Below are positions 33,870-45,770 of a stretch of 64,000 bases of DNA, one piece after another. Numbering within the stretch: the stretch's first letter is position 1; each line of letters begins with the position of its first letter. The stretch comes from Vitellaria paradoxa (lineage: Eukaryota; Streptophyta; Magnoliopsida; Ericales; Sapotaceae). A model generated the notes under the pieces. That model did no database searches and was not told the DNA's origin. It saw only the letters and a program-made list of their open reading frames with translations. The position numbers and the translations under genes were made by a program. The DNA is taken from the NCBI GenBank assembly GCA_019916065.1, contig CM034236.1, positions 48,863,690 through 48,927,689 on the forward strand. The letters are read 5' to 3'.

Positions 33870-36800
33870 GAGTCTAGCCTTCAACAGGGGCCAACTATTA
33901 CATAGGAAGTGATGCTCTTCTTACATCTCAGTCCTTCCATTTGTATGAACTCCTACACGTCAATTGTGGGACCTTACCCGATTATGAGACGAAGCAACAA
34001 GGCTTTTAGATAAAATTTAATTTTGTGTATAAATATATATTTATGTAACGTAAGATATCATATTATACGACTAAGTTTTTAATTTGATTTGATTTACAGA
34101 ATGATTGCTTTGGATAATATGATGCACTTGTGTTTGTTTGTGTGTATACTTTATTTGATAGCAACTCCCCGCCTCTTAATAGAAATCAGATTTTGAAGAG
34201 TAGTTGAGAGGGGGAATTTCAAAAGGATCTAGGTGGTATTACGAAGCGAATATTAAAAAGTTAGATGAATATAGTATGGGTCATATGCACATGGGTGATC
34301 TCAAAGCCCATAAATTTTCATGAAATCTATGATAGCAGCAGCCTGACCATGATTTGGGGAATATCATATATATATATATATTATAAGAAAAAAGGAAAAT
34401 GTACAAATAAGACAAAAAAGATGGATCAGTCAAGCAAAGACCATGAATTAATAAGTAACAAAAATCATCTGTGGGTGGTCAACCCCACCAAATTATTAAA
34501 AACAACTACCTGATGGGTACTTCTAAGTCTCGGATCCTATATATATATATATATAAGCTGAGTCGATTATGGTGTTCTAAAAGCTTAATTAGCTGGCTCA
34601 CCATTAATTTTACATCTATATATAATATTAATATATCATATATAATAATACTCTTGAGTACGTCCGTGCTACACTTTTCTTTCTCTTTTTGAGTAATGCT
34701 ATAAATTAAGATAGAAAAACTCTACTAAAAAATTAACATAATGATGTGATAACTACGTATGACTACTAAACAATGACTATTATTATATTATTCTAGTAGA
34801 GTTATATATATATATATATATATATTCATATATTTTACTGGAAAACATGAGACTGAGTCACTGATGAGCAGCAACTATAGTATATATATTAGTATTTATG
34901 ACAGCAGGCAATTAGCATACACACAACACCAATTAACTCATGGATTCAAATAAGGAAATAGAAAATTTATTTATCTTTTTTTTTTATATATAGAAAGTTA
35001 AAATAGAATTATGTACGAGATCTTTGTTTTCTTTAAAGATTTTGTACAAGAATTATATAGCAATAAAATCTTACTTTTATATGGCATTAGCATATATAAC
35101 ATACAGATATATATGATCGCAAGAAATCTACTCGTGTTTTTTAATTGGATTTTTATTTTAAATTAAATGGCTCTAATTCAACAATGTCATCTTAGAAAAT
35201 TTACTTTTACATTCTTTTTAGAATGGTGAATTTTATAGGATTTGGTTTCATTTGTAAGGTAAGGATTCTTACCAATTTCTAGGTTTAGAATCAAAAATAA
35301 AATTGATTTATTTTATAAATTGTATTTAATTCGATCTCATAACTTAAAATATAATATTTCTATATCATTTTAAATCTAACAAAAATTAATAAAATTTGCC
35401 GAAAATTCATTTTATTCTTAAACCATTTAAGTAAATTAACAAATTAACCTTCATGTATCATGTTTGCTCCATTTTCTTTTTTTCACTGATATGGTCAAAT
35501 TTAGTATTTTTCTTAAATCAATTTAATTCAATTTTATATTTAAATATATATTTTAACTACAAAATTTTATTTATGAAATTAAATTAAATCCAATCAATTT
35601 TTGTACCTTAAAGTCAAATCAATGCTGAGAGGAGAATGTTTTCAAACTTTATATTTTATAAGTATATCAAATGGTAAGAAGAGGTCTATTCTTGAAAAGA
35701 ATCATTTTTATGGATTTTCTGTTTTAAAATAAATGGATCTAATTCAATCACATCATTTTTAATTAGATTATAATTAATTGAAAAGAGATACCAAAACATA
35801 AGTAATAGTTGTCAGGATCTAAAATTTTAGTAAAAAAATTAAAACTCATGAATTATTATAATTTTTTCAAGTTAAATTTTTTGTCCAACCTTACGATTAT
35901 ACAAGAAACTTAATATTAATTTTGTTCAAAATGTCTTTAACTACGAGTTAGTGCTAGTTACTTTATAAACCCCACAATATCGCTGCAAGAGAAAAGAATG
36001 AGAAGAAATGAAAGAAATCAACGCAGACGATAGAGCAAATTTTTCTATTACTTATCCACATTAAAATTGAGATATATCTCTAAAGAAGGTAGGGGAGACA
36101 AAAAAATAATATATATGCTGCCGACATCAAGAAGCTTTCTTCTAATTGTAAACTGCTAAAATAGAGAACGCTATAGCTGAAATCAACGCAGCCTCCTACA
36201 TTTTAAAATGTACCTCCCCAAGAAAATATAGTCCTCTTTAAACTCCAAAATCGAAACGAAAAATGGCTACTTAGGAACTTTACCCCTCAGATCTCTCTCT
36301 CTCTCTCTCTCTCTACCTTGTCTTTGTACGCTTGTATAGGGGGAAATGAGCTGCACCCAGAAAACAAAAGGGGAAAAAAAAAGTTAGTGAACTGTGCCCT
36401 TAAGGTACTCACTCTCACATCCGACTTTGCCATTAAAAAAATGAATTATGTGCTAAAACAACTCGTAAGGCCCGTCTATATGTAGTAGCTGAATTTTAAA
36501 CATTTGAAAGCCTTTCAATAAATAAAAATAAAAACAAAACAAGGTCCACCTCCGTTGAGGCAGAAAATTTACCATATCATAGAAACCAAGGTTACGACAC
36601 AGAAATTATACAAGTAATTATTACCATATACGGTCAAACAACAGGTTCAAAACTCTTTATCAAGTTCCCATCCATAAAAAGACAGAAATGTAAGGAAAAG
36701 CTTTCATCACCCTGAGACCATGCATTTGGTCCTCCTCCAAACCCCACCTAACTATAATTAAACCAAGCTTGTGTCCATAGCACCCCCTATTTTTTTTTTT

Positions 36801-37850
36801 TTTTTTTTTTGGTGGGTAGCATCGAGATTAATTGCAACTGGCTTACCTTATGATAAATCAAAACCTTAGTTTGTCGTTTACTAGGCAGGGCAAAGATAGC
36901 TGCTATCATGGATGGATATTGTTGTCATTACCCTAAAAACAAGAGCAAATTGTCCTCCATTATAAATGAAACGCGGGAGGAGAGAAGATATAGGCAAAAA
37001 CCTATACTGAATTGTTTAACACAAGCCAAACTCAAAAAGTATCCCTGTGACAACCATGCAACAACCCTATTATTTGTCCTTTTAATTTGTGCAACACAAA
37101 CATGCGTACTAACCCTACCACAATCCATTTTTAGTCCTTTTAGCGCGTGCAACATCAACTTGAGCCATTCCTTTAGGCTAATTTACACACAGTCAAATGC
37201 TGCATTAATATCAATTTATTATAACTAATTTAATAGCTTTTTTTAACAAAAAATATATATATAAATATATCATGCACTAGCCTAACATTTTGAGTTCTTT
37301 TTTGGGTTATTGAATAAGAGGAGGTCTGCAGACAATCAAGATCGTCAAATTTAAGTTATCGATGCATGTCAAATCTATACGCATTAATGGTTCAGATCAA
37401 ATAATGGCATCACTTGTATCTCTCCTTAACATTCTCCTTAAAATAAAGAGGGGAGAGTGGAAGAGATGATCGCTTGCAATACCAAATACAAACGACATGG
37501 CAACAAAAGTTTCAACTCATATGAAAAGGGGAATAAACTAAATAAATATAGCAGTAGATTTAGGGCTAGATATTATAGGTACCAGATATGATTACTGAAT
37601 GAGACATAACTGGCCAGTGAAAAGACAATAATTCTCTCAACCAAACCCTTCTGTACCTATGCAATAAAGAGAAATTTTGGCCTTCCACTGGCCACAGAAA
37701 AGGATATCACCAGCTTCATGTAAAAATTAAAAGTCAAAATTAAACAAAAATGCAAGTATATATCCATTAATTAATACCTAGAACCTTCAAGACTCGAACC
37801 ATATACCACACAAGAAAGGAAAACTGATGACAAAGAGAGAGATACCTGGA
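33870..37850. other. Spacer between the misato remnant and the LBD gene
   Basis: AT-rich with several TA microsatellites (34365-34380, 34541-34556, 34803-34825) and a CT run (36294-36314). No coding gene was recognised. The part near 37.2-37.85 kb lies just beyond the LBD stop on the minus strand and may include 3' UTR sequence. Confidence 0.45.
35740..35954 (+). mobile_element. Helitron-like repeat, 3'-part copy 1
   Basis: Shares with the copies ending at about 41330 and 42685 the order AAAACATAAGTA, GGATCTAAAATTTTAG, ATTATTATAATTTTTTC, AAGAAACTTAATATTAATTT, and ends GTGCTAG before T. Confidence 0.55.
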
Positions 37851-37906
37851 ACCAAAAATTGTTGAAAGAATAAGCTAACAGGTCACATGAGCAATTGAAG
37901 AGGGCA

Positions 37907-38812
37907 TTAACAGGACGGCCCATCGCTCCGACCCTCATCACTTCCAGACCTCTGTTGCTGCTGTGCTGCCTGCTGTTCCTGCGCCTGTTGCTGCTGCTGC
38001 TGTTGCCGGAGCAAAAGCTGTGGCTGAAGCTGAAGCTGGAGCTGGTGGTGATGCGAATGCTCTTGTGGCTGTTGTTGAATCTGATGATATGGGTTATCGA
38101 AAGAACCCAAGGCCAAGGACGGTGACACAGCAGCAGTCATCGGATTGAACCCGCTTGCGCCAACTGGTCCGGCTGGGTCAAACCCACTGTTAAACCTCAC
38201 AAGTTCCTGCTGCTGCTGCTGCTGCTCATAAGTCCTCAACATCTCCTGTTGCTCCCTTGCCGCCAAGACCGCTGCTAGGTGCTGGGCCTCAACCATTTGG
38301 GGGTGGGGATGCTGCTGCTGGGGATCACGAATCATCAATTGAGCGCCATGAGTGCCCGCAGTCGGTACACCGAACATCTGCGACATGTTATAGGGTATCA
38401 TCGAAGAGGAAGAAGGATTGTTTGGGTGTTGTTGAATAAATCCCGGGTGTTGAAGAATTGGTAACATTGCTGAGGGTCCAATGTAGGTCGCCAATTCTTT
38501 CTTCGCGTTGTGCAGATCCTGCTGGACTTGCTTGAGCCTGTGTTGGAGGATGGATATCAAACCTACGCACCCGTAAACCGGGTCACGAAGTCGAGCCTCT
38601 GCTTCATACGCAAGGGAATTTACAGCATCCTCTCGCTGTGTTGCGTTAAGTTCGTTAAGGATCTTTGCAACATTGCTCGCGCCAAAAACTCTGTGAACAT
38701 TCGCAAATTTCTGAGGCTGATCCGGTGGGAAATAGGGTGCAAACACGCACTCTTGCGTGCATTTCCGCCTAAGAAACTTGCACGCCGCACAGGGAGAGCT
38801 CGACGATGACAT
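37907..38812 (-). CDS. LOB-domain transcription factor, ASL1/LBD36-like, complete
   Basis: A single coding exon encodes 301 aa. The N-terminus MSSSSSPCAACKFLRRKC carries the LOB zinc-finger-like C-x2-C-x6-C-x3-C motif at C8, C11, C18 and C22. The GAS block follows (VHRVFGASNVAK to EAEARLRDP), then the class I coiled coil VGLISILQHRLKQVQQDL. The C-terminal third is rich in glutamine and histidine, encoded by CAG/CAA runs. The open frame extends upstream to 38893 but starts there with GTG; the ATG at 38812 gives the family N-terminus. On the minus strand ggttgcag, 15-22 bases before the ATG, looks like the acceptor of a leader intron, and a CCAG|GTATCT 60 bases past the stop could be a 3' UTR donor. 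Known of the family: AS2/LBD36-type proteins are nuclear regulators of leaf and flower patterning. Confidence 0.95.
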   Translation of the reverse strand: MSSSSSPCAACKFLRRKCTQECVFAPYFPPDQPQKFANVHRVFGASNVAKILNELNATQREDAVNSLAYEAEARLRDPVYGCVGLISILQHRLKQVQQDLHNAKKELATYIGPSAMLPILQHPGFIQQHPNNPSSSSMIPYNMSQMFGVPTAGTHGAQLMIRDPQQQHPHPQMVEAQHLAAVLAAREQQEMLRTYEQQQQQQELVRFNSGFDPAGPVGASGFNPMTAAVSPSLALGSFDNPYHQIQQQPQEHSHHHQLQLQLQPQLLLRQQQQQQQAQEQQAAQQQQRSGSDEGRSDGPSC

Positions 38813-38905
38813 CCTTCTCTTCCACACTGCAACCATGAAGTCAAAGCCGAATAAATAAGCATTCACATTGTATATATACAACAACCATAACACTTTACAT
38901 ATAGC

Positions 38906-38942
<37 letters not shown>

Positions 38943-39380
38943 TCACAGAAAAAAGTGGATCACACAGTAAGATATTTATTTTTATATATCATAAATTCGT
39001 ATATGGCATTCAGCGAGGTTTTATTTACCGATTTTAGAAAAACAGGTATCCATTAAAAGCTTCGCGCATCGAAAGCCGAGATGGCAAGTCAAATGATTAA
39101 CTAAATCAAAGAGCGATTCACAAAATAATAGTGATAACAATAATTATAAAAGAAACTAAATATATGAAGAAACACACTCTGCCATAGCTGATCGACGAAT
39201 ACATTACCAGTAATTCACAGAACAAAAATGACTGCAAAATCAGTTGTTCTCAAGGGAGTGAAAGATAGCAGTAGCGGAGACAACCAAATGATACAAACTA
39301 CACTGGGATAAGGCCTATAGGTGCGGCTTGAATTATCAATTTTTAACGCGGATTCAAAAAGAAGCCGCCATCTCTCGTTC

Positions 39381-39417
<37 letters not shown>

Positions 39418-39961
39418 AACTCTTAACTTCATTCATCAACTTGAAATGCAAGAAACTCTTTGTCTACCGATTTTTCAAGATCCGCTTTTAATCAAAGGAA
39501 CTTTCCAGGACAAAAACACATCAAATCACACAAATCTTCTCTTTGCAGTGAATTCAAACGTCGTGATCTTTCCTTATCTAACCAAACTCCTATCAAAATC
39601 ACCGGAAAAAAAAAACTAGAAAAAGAAAAAAAAAAAAAAAAAACCGAACATCAATATCCTATCTACGATTACCTTTCAATAAGGCCAAGAACTTCCTCAG
39701 ATCACAGCCTCAAAAACTTCTCTCTAAAACTGGCTATATCATCGGCGAGAAACAACCCCCCACCACTAACAACCGGCAAGAAAACAAATCGTCGACGTTT
39801 GGTCGGTGAAAATGGGGTGAGATTCGAAGGAACACCGGGGAGAGCCGCGGAGGGTCTAGCGTTGGGGACTTCGAGTGCCAGAGCGCTCGATCCGATCTTC
39901 TAGTTCCACGATCCCAAAAAGAAAAAGAAACGAAAAGATGAATATATTATGTGTGCGCTCA

Positions 39962-40007
<46 letters not shown>

Positions 40008-40010
40008 AAG
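38813..40010 (-). promoter_or_regulatory. LBD gene leader and upstream region with GA/CT tracts
   Basis: Three long dinucleotide tracts: GA at 38910-38937, CT at 39386-39413 and GA at 39965-40002. A GC-richer block at 39760-39905 may be the first untranslated exon, with an intron ending at about 38828. ORFs seen here on the plus strand lack family resemblance. Confidence 0.5.
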
Positions 40011-40482
40011 GGAGAGATTTTTAGAAAATGAACAGAAATGGTGGAAGAGAAGGGGGGGGGAGGGCTATCACCATGGGATCTACGTCATTTTTTTATATAT
40101 ACATGTGTGTATGTATATATTGGGGCTGATGAGAGTGATGGCTCTGATTGGGAAGAGCCAGCGTGCGGTCTATTCTGTGCCGTTCAGATGTAGATAGAGA
40201 GGTGTTGACCGTTGGATCAGAAAGTTGGGGGAAAGGGGTTTGTTTGTTGCAAAGAGAGGACCTCTTATTCTGGACGATTAAATGCTTCTCTGAGTTTCCA
40301 CTTTGTCCCTGTACTGTATCTGTATCCATTGCCTTAATTGCCCTTCTCTTGGGGGTTTAATGCCCCTGCAGACGAACAACTGCCCTTCCATTTTTTCCTA
40401 TTTACACATCAATCCCCTCTGTAAATATAATACGTCCATGGTAACCAGGTGTACCTTAGCCTCTTCTGATCACTTCCATCTT

Positions 40483-40709
40483 TTTTTTTTTTTTTTTTTT
40501 TTTTTGGTAATAGAGAAAATCACCCAATAATTTTACTCACTGAATTATAAATTCTCGGAAGAACTAACACAGTAACTCACCACCACAGTCCTCCACTTAA
40601 ATCCTGGCCGTTCCAGGTGAAAATCAAACCTACAACCTGAATATAGAATATATCACCTAAATTTTAGGCTTAACTCCCGTTCCACTAAACCAACCAACCA
40701 AGGTTGGGT
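40483..40709 (-). mobile_element. tRNA-derived SINE with A tail and 16-bp target duplication
   Basis: On the minus strand: A-box-like TGGTTTAGTGG, B-box-like GGTTTGATTTT, and a 3' A tail (poly-T on plus from 40483). TGATCACTTCCATCTT (40467-40482) and TGATCACTTCCACCTT (40710-40725) flank it with one mismatch. Confidence 0.85.
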
Positions 40710-40857
40710 TGATCACTTCCACCTTATGCCTAGAATTCTATCCAGTCTAAGTTTGAATATAATTTGAATTGAAAAACAAGCCAATTGTTCCATGCCATTT
40801 GATTGATTCACTTCAAACCCAATTAATCTGAGTTGGTTCCATGTTAGCCATATAACA

Positions 40858-41333
40858 AAATAGAATAATTTTTAAAAATATCTCTTTTATAAACTAAGAT
40901 ACTAAGAATTATTTTTTATTTAACGATTGACATCATTTTTATATTTTTAGTTTAGTGTTCAATTCTTATTTTACTGAATCACATTACTATCTATCTCACA
41001 AAACGACTTGAATAAAACATATAAACCATATGCAAAAATAAAAATTGTTAATTTAAATTCCACTTAATTATAAATTGTATAAGTTGAACTTTTCAAATTA
41101 AAGTATTATAATTTTTATTTTCTTTTATGGTGCTTATTAAAAATTATTTAGAGATAGAGATATCAAAACACATGTAGTACCTGGTTAGAGTCTAAAGTTT
41201 TGGTAAAAAAAAAAATTAAAACTCATAGATTATTATAATTTTTTCGGTTTGAATTTTTTTGTTCAAAGTTTCAACTATATAAGAAACTCAATACTAATTT
41301 TGTTCAAAATGACGTAGACATGTATTATTGCTA
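40858..41333 (+). mobile_element. Helitron-like repeat, copy 2
   Basis: About 475 bp aligning by eye to 42172-42685: ATATCTCTTTTATAAACTAA, then AACGATTGACATCATTTTTA, then the shared 3' part. Ends ATTGCTAG before T. The 5' end typical of copy 3 is missing. Confidence 0.55.
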
Positions 41334-42171
41334 GTACTATATTATTTTATGTAAAAAATAAACCTTTAATTCTTATTAATTGATTTATAGATTTTAAATA
41401 TAATAACTGACGAAGAAATATTACATATATATAATCAATAATTTATATAGACATAACATGTGAATTTAAATTATTATTATTATGAGATAGATAGTTTAAA
41501 AAGTAATTATTAATATGAAAATAGATAAACTAAAAATTAATTAATTGTGTTTGGACTTTTAGAATTAAACACACTATATCATGATATAAATATAAATTGT
41601 TGAATCCATTAATTTTAGATGTATATAATTTAGTTTTAAATATATAAATATTAAATGAACACGAGTCCTTAATAATTCGAATCAGATAATGTTGAAATTC
41701 ACCTTATATATTGAACAAACTTAATTTTTCGGTTCAAAGTCGGATCATTTACTAAATAAACAAGTGGCGTTGATCTCAAATTTGTTCATGATCATTTATA
41801 GCACTTTTGTATTAATATAGTATTTTGTTGAAGGATACTAAATATTTAAATCATTGAAGATAGTTTAAGTAATTCATTTATTATTGCAATATAATTTTAA
41901 ACGCGTGTATTTATATAAAAACTTATATATAGAGTACAATTGTAAAACTATTCACTCTATAGACCATCTACTCATTTATTTTAATTATTCTTTTGATTAG
42001 CGCTCCTTAGTTATTTCTTATTTCAATCATTCAATGACTTGTTATTATTTAATTTAATAAATATGTATGTAAATAGTCTATTCAAAGTCAACAACAAACA
42101 TAATTCGTTTATATCAAATCAAATTAAAGTATTTTATGAAAAAAAGTGTATATTGTATATTGTAACAATTA
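41334..42171. other. AT-rich DNA between two direct repeats
   Basis: About 840 bases with no gene, no primer-binding site or polypurine tract that I could recognise, and no MITE ends. It separates the copies at 40858 and 42172. Confidence 0.4.
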
Positions 42172-42687
42172 ATCTATATAATAAAGCGGGATGATTTTTT
42201 TTAAAGTGTCTCTCTCGTAAACTGAGATTCAACGGTTAATAATTATTTTTTTTTCGTTCAACGATTATAATCATTTTTATATTTTTAACTTCGCACTCAA
42301 TTCTCATTTTAGTGGATCCCATTATCATATATCTCATAAAATAATTTAGATATTTTAAATTTTATGATATTTCAGACATAAAAATCATATGTAAATAAAA
42401 ACTGTTAACTTAAACTCCATCAAATTATAATTTTTAGGAAGTTAAACTCTTCAAATTAAAGCACCATAATTTATATTTTCTTTTATAGTATTTATCAAAG
42501 ATTAATTGGAGAGATAGAGAGACCAAAATATATGTAGTAACAGATAGGGTCTAAAGTTTTAGAAAAAATTAAAACTAATGGATTATCATAATTTTTATGA
42601 TTTGAACTTTTTGTCTAAAATTTTAGCTATATAAGAAACTTAATATTGATTTTGTTCAAAGTGCCATAGACATAAGTTATTAGTAGT
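42172..42687 (+). mobile_element. Helitron-like repeat, copy 3 (most complete)
   Basis: Starts TCTATATAATAAAGCGGG directly after A, a start like many plant Helitrons, and ends near TTATTAGTAG before T. The body matches copies 1 and 2. No Rep/helicase coding sequence is present, so it would be non-autonomous. Confidence 0.6.
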
Positions 42688-43458
42688 GTGTATATATATA
42701 ATAGGCAATAAATAAAATTTTCACACAATAAAATAAAAAACTAATAAATGTACCCCTTCATTAATTTTTTTCATTTTACATTATTTTTTTATTAAAATTA
42801 TTATAAAATAAAATAAAAAACTAATAGAGGAGTAAATTTTCTGACCTGAAAAATATGGCTATACTATGATTATACACAATGAGAAAGGTAGGCAGACGCA
42901 TTGGAAAAGACAAATAAGCTATGCCATTACATTACATCTTACTTTAGTTGTGTTGACGGGGTGAATTCAAGGAGAGGCAACTTGCTTCCCTCTCTGCCTC
43001 ACACCAATTTAAATGGATTGGATTCTCCTTTTTATTATTAATATTTTATTAAAATTAAAAATTATTTATTATATATTTTAAATAGAATAATATTATATAT
43101 TAATCGATAATATTATAACATATATGATATTAACTAATAAATTAAATGAGTGGATAAGAATGAATATTCTCATTTTCTTTTCTATTGAGAGATTGTTCAA
43201 AATTCCAGAAACATCATTATTATTGCTTTTTAAGTGTTAGAATTAACGTAATTTACTTCACTAACACTAATAATGAATGTAATAAAGTTTTTTTTTTTTT
43301 TTTTCCCATGCAGGGCCCAACTTATATATTTTATAAACTATTTTATTATTTAGATAATATAAATTTAAAAAAAAATAAAACACAATTGAATGGGCTTCAT
43401 TTGGAAGGTCTTTGTATAAAAAAAAAATAGACAAACAAACTTTGCATAGTCATTTTTA

Positions 43459-43605
43459 GGTCTCGTTTGGGACACCAAAAATCATAAAAATTCACTAATT
43501 TTGCATGATTTTTTCTAATTAAATTTCTCTGAGTATTACATTTATGTTACATCTTTTTATTTTTATTATATTTTTTGTCTAACTTTTTGTCAATCAAACA
43601 CACCC
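43459..43605 (-). mobile_element. MITE family A copy, about 147 bp
   Basis: Ends GGTCTCGTTTGGGACACC and GTCAATCAAACACACCC; interior ATTACATTTATGTTACATC is in reverse orientation to other copies. Confidence 0.65.
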
Positions 43606-43702
43606 ATAGTTGAACAGGTAAATTATGAGATAAATGACCAAAAAATAATAATAATTTTATAAATGAAGTATATTGGGTGAGGGTGGTTTTTTAGGTAATT
43701 TT

Positions 43703-43845
43703 GGGTCTGTTTGGTTGGCTAAATTTTAGCTAAAATTACAATAAAAATGAAAAGATATGACATAAAAGTGATAGTATTAAAATTTAATAGAAAAAAATAT
43801 AAAAAATAATTAAAATTTTGTAAATTTTGATAAGTCAAACGCGCC
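43703..43845 (+). mobile_element. MITE family A copy, about 143 bp
   Basis: Ends GGGTCTGTTTGGTTGGC and AAGTCAAACGCGCC; core ATGACATAAAAGTGATAG. Confidence 0.7.
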
Positions 43846-44400
43846 TTTGGTAAAATTTCACCCCGAATGGGGGTGCGCGTCCGGGGAGCATGCGCGTTTT
43901 CTAATGAGATTTGGCCCAGCTAGGCGACAGTTGTTTTCAGGGGCAATTACGTCAAGTCAGATACCACACTACATCGTTTCTCGATTCGCTCATCAATACT
44001 TCCTTTCTTCGACTTTCCATCAACCACTACTCGCATCGCGCTCTTTTCGAGAGAGAGGTTTTGGTTGTTTATGAAGCAAGGAGGGGAAACTGGCAACCTG
44101 TTATTCCCGGTCACCAGCCCCGTACTGATCCAGCGGGGTCGGGAATTGGAGACGAGGGAAGGGAAGGCAAGGCAAGGAAAATGGGGGGTCGAGTCGTCGG
44201 ACGCCCTGTCCCAAAAAACAGTCCTTTTGATTGACCCCAATCTTTGCCTTTTCATTCATTGTCGAAGTGACTAAACCTTAAGCTTCCGCCAAAGGACTGC
44301 GAGGCAAATTAATCCTACCCCTACGGAAAACCCCACGCCCACACACACGCACACCCCCCCCAGGTCACCATGCAAAAGTTAAAAAAAAAAAAAAAAAGAA
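43846..44400. other. GC-rich island between MITEs, function unknown
   Basis: The composition jumps to GC-rich just after the MITE at 43845 and drops back near 44360, before the MITE at 44437. Overlapping ORFs occur in several frames on both strands, but none has a recognisable domain. It could be an orphan promoter or CpG-type island, or captured DNA. Confidence 0.35.
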
Positions 44401-44436
44401 TAGTTCAAAAATTAGTGTGACACATAATTAAATTTA

Positions 44437-44579
44437 GGTCATGTTTGGTTGAAAAAATTAAGTAAAAAATATAAATATTTGATGTAATTGTGATACGTGG
44501 TAAAATTTATTTGAAAAAAATATAAAAAATTAGTTAAAATTGATAAATTTTGATTGATTTTGATGTGTCAAACAAGTCC
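44437..44579 (+). mobile_element. MITE family A copy, 143 bp, TTA duplication
   Basis: Begins GGTCATGTTTGGTTG after TTA (44434-44436) and ends GTGTCAAACAAGTCC before TTA (44580-44582). Confidence 0.8.
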
Positions 44580-44953
44580 TTAATTGAAAAAAATTTTTAA
44601 TTTTTGAAAAATTTTAAAAAAATTGAGATTTTTGTATGGAGGCTAATTAAAAAAATGGGAGCCTAAAATCGAAAATAATGCCAATTTCTAAATTGTACTT
44701 TCGAATCGTTAAATTAAAATTCAACCATTCATATATATTTTTATATATATTTATAATTTTTTAATACTAAAAATTATAAATATATATAAATAGTTGAATT
44801 TTAATGCAATATTTTGAGTGGCTTTATTTCAAAGCTGACAGGAGAAATGATCTCAGCCCCAAATCTTAGTAATTAGGACACGTTAGCCCGGTCAAGCCTG
44901 TCATCCCCCTCCCCTACCTCATAACCTTCAATTTTTTTTTTTTTTTGTTTATA

Positions 44954-45109
44954 GACTCTGTTTGGTTAAAAAAAAAATTAGGTAAAAAATATAATAAAAG
45001 TATAAAAATTTAATGTAATAATTACACGTAATAAAATTTAATTAAAAAAATATAAAAAATTAGTTAAAATTAATAAATTTTAATTGATTTTGTTGGGCCA
45101 AAGGAGGTC
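44954..45109 (+). mobile_element. MITE family A copy, about 156 bp
   Basis: Ends GACTCTGTTTGGTT and GGGCCAAAGGAGGTC; interior AAAAAATTAGTTAAAATT is shared with the copy at 44437. Confidence 0.65.
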
Positions 45110-45411
45110 ATAATTAATATATGCCTTTTGTTTATTGTCCAATTTTTTTAATATCATTTATCTTTTCAATACGCATTAACTTTGATTGTACACGAATCAT
45201 CATTTGACCATACCCTGCTTTCTGGCTTGAATTTTCAGTTTCCACCGCAAACTTTTTCTGTGCCACGTGTAAGTGTGTGGGTGGTCCTAAGGCATAGGTT
45301 TTCAGTGTTTCCTTTTTGTAACATTTTCAGTTCTTTTCCATCGCAAAAAGTTTTTAGGCATTTTGAACGGTCTCTTTTTTTTTTTTTTTAATGGATAACT
45401 TAAAATATTCA

Positions 45412-45770
45412 GGCCGTTTGGATGTTCAAAAGAAAGCAAAAAAACCTGAGCTTTTGATAATTTTTTGTGTGTTTTTTTAGTTATATTTTTTGTGTGTTTG
45501 GTGGAATAAAGTATAATTTTTAATTTTTTTACAACTTTTAGAAGTTTGGTAAATTTTTTATTATAACAAAATAAAAAAGTGGTAATTTTTTGTGTATGTA
45601 GTAAGTTTTTACTGTAACAGAGCAAAAAAATAATAATTTTTGTGCGTTTGATAAAATTTTTGGTTTTATTTTTTACTGTAACAAAGTAAAAAAGTAAAAA
45701 AATTTGTGACTCTACCCAACGCACTTTACATTTCGGTACTTTTTTACTAGTATTTGAGCCTCCAAACGGG
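45412..45770. mobile_element. MITE, about 359 bp, with internal repeats
   Basis: Ends GGCCGTTTGGATGTTC and GAGCCTCCAAACGGG. The interior repeats TAATTTTTTGTGTG and ACTGTAACA words several times. Confidence 0.65.

Noticed and set aside
36908..37228. Overlapping ORFs on both strands near 37 kb
   Set aside because: No domain, low-complexity composition and no splice partners.
37907..38893. LBD protein with 27 extra N-terminal residues
   Set aside because: The frame begins with GTG and the extra stretch crosses a probable leader acceptor; homologues start at the Met before SSSSS-P-C.
39460..39903. 147-aa plus-strand ORF
   Set aside because: Lies antisense in the LBD leader/promoter, lysine-rich from poly-A, with no family resemblance.
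40600..40709. tRNA gene suggested by A and B boxes
   Set aside because: No cloverleaf can be drawn; the A tail and target duplication identify a SINE.
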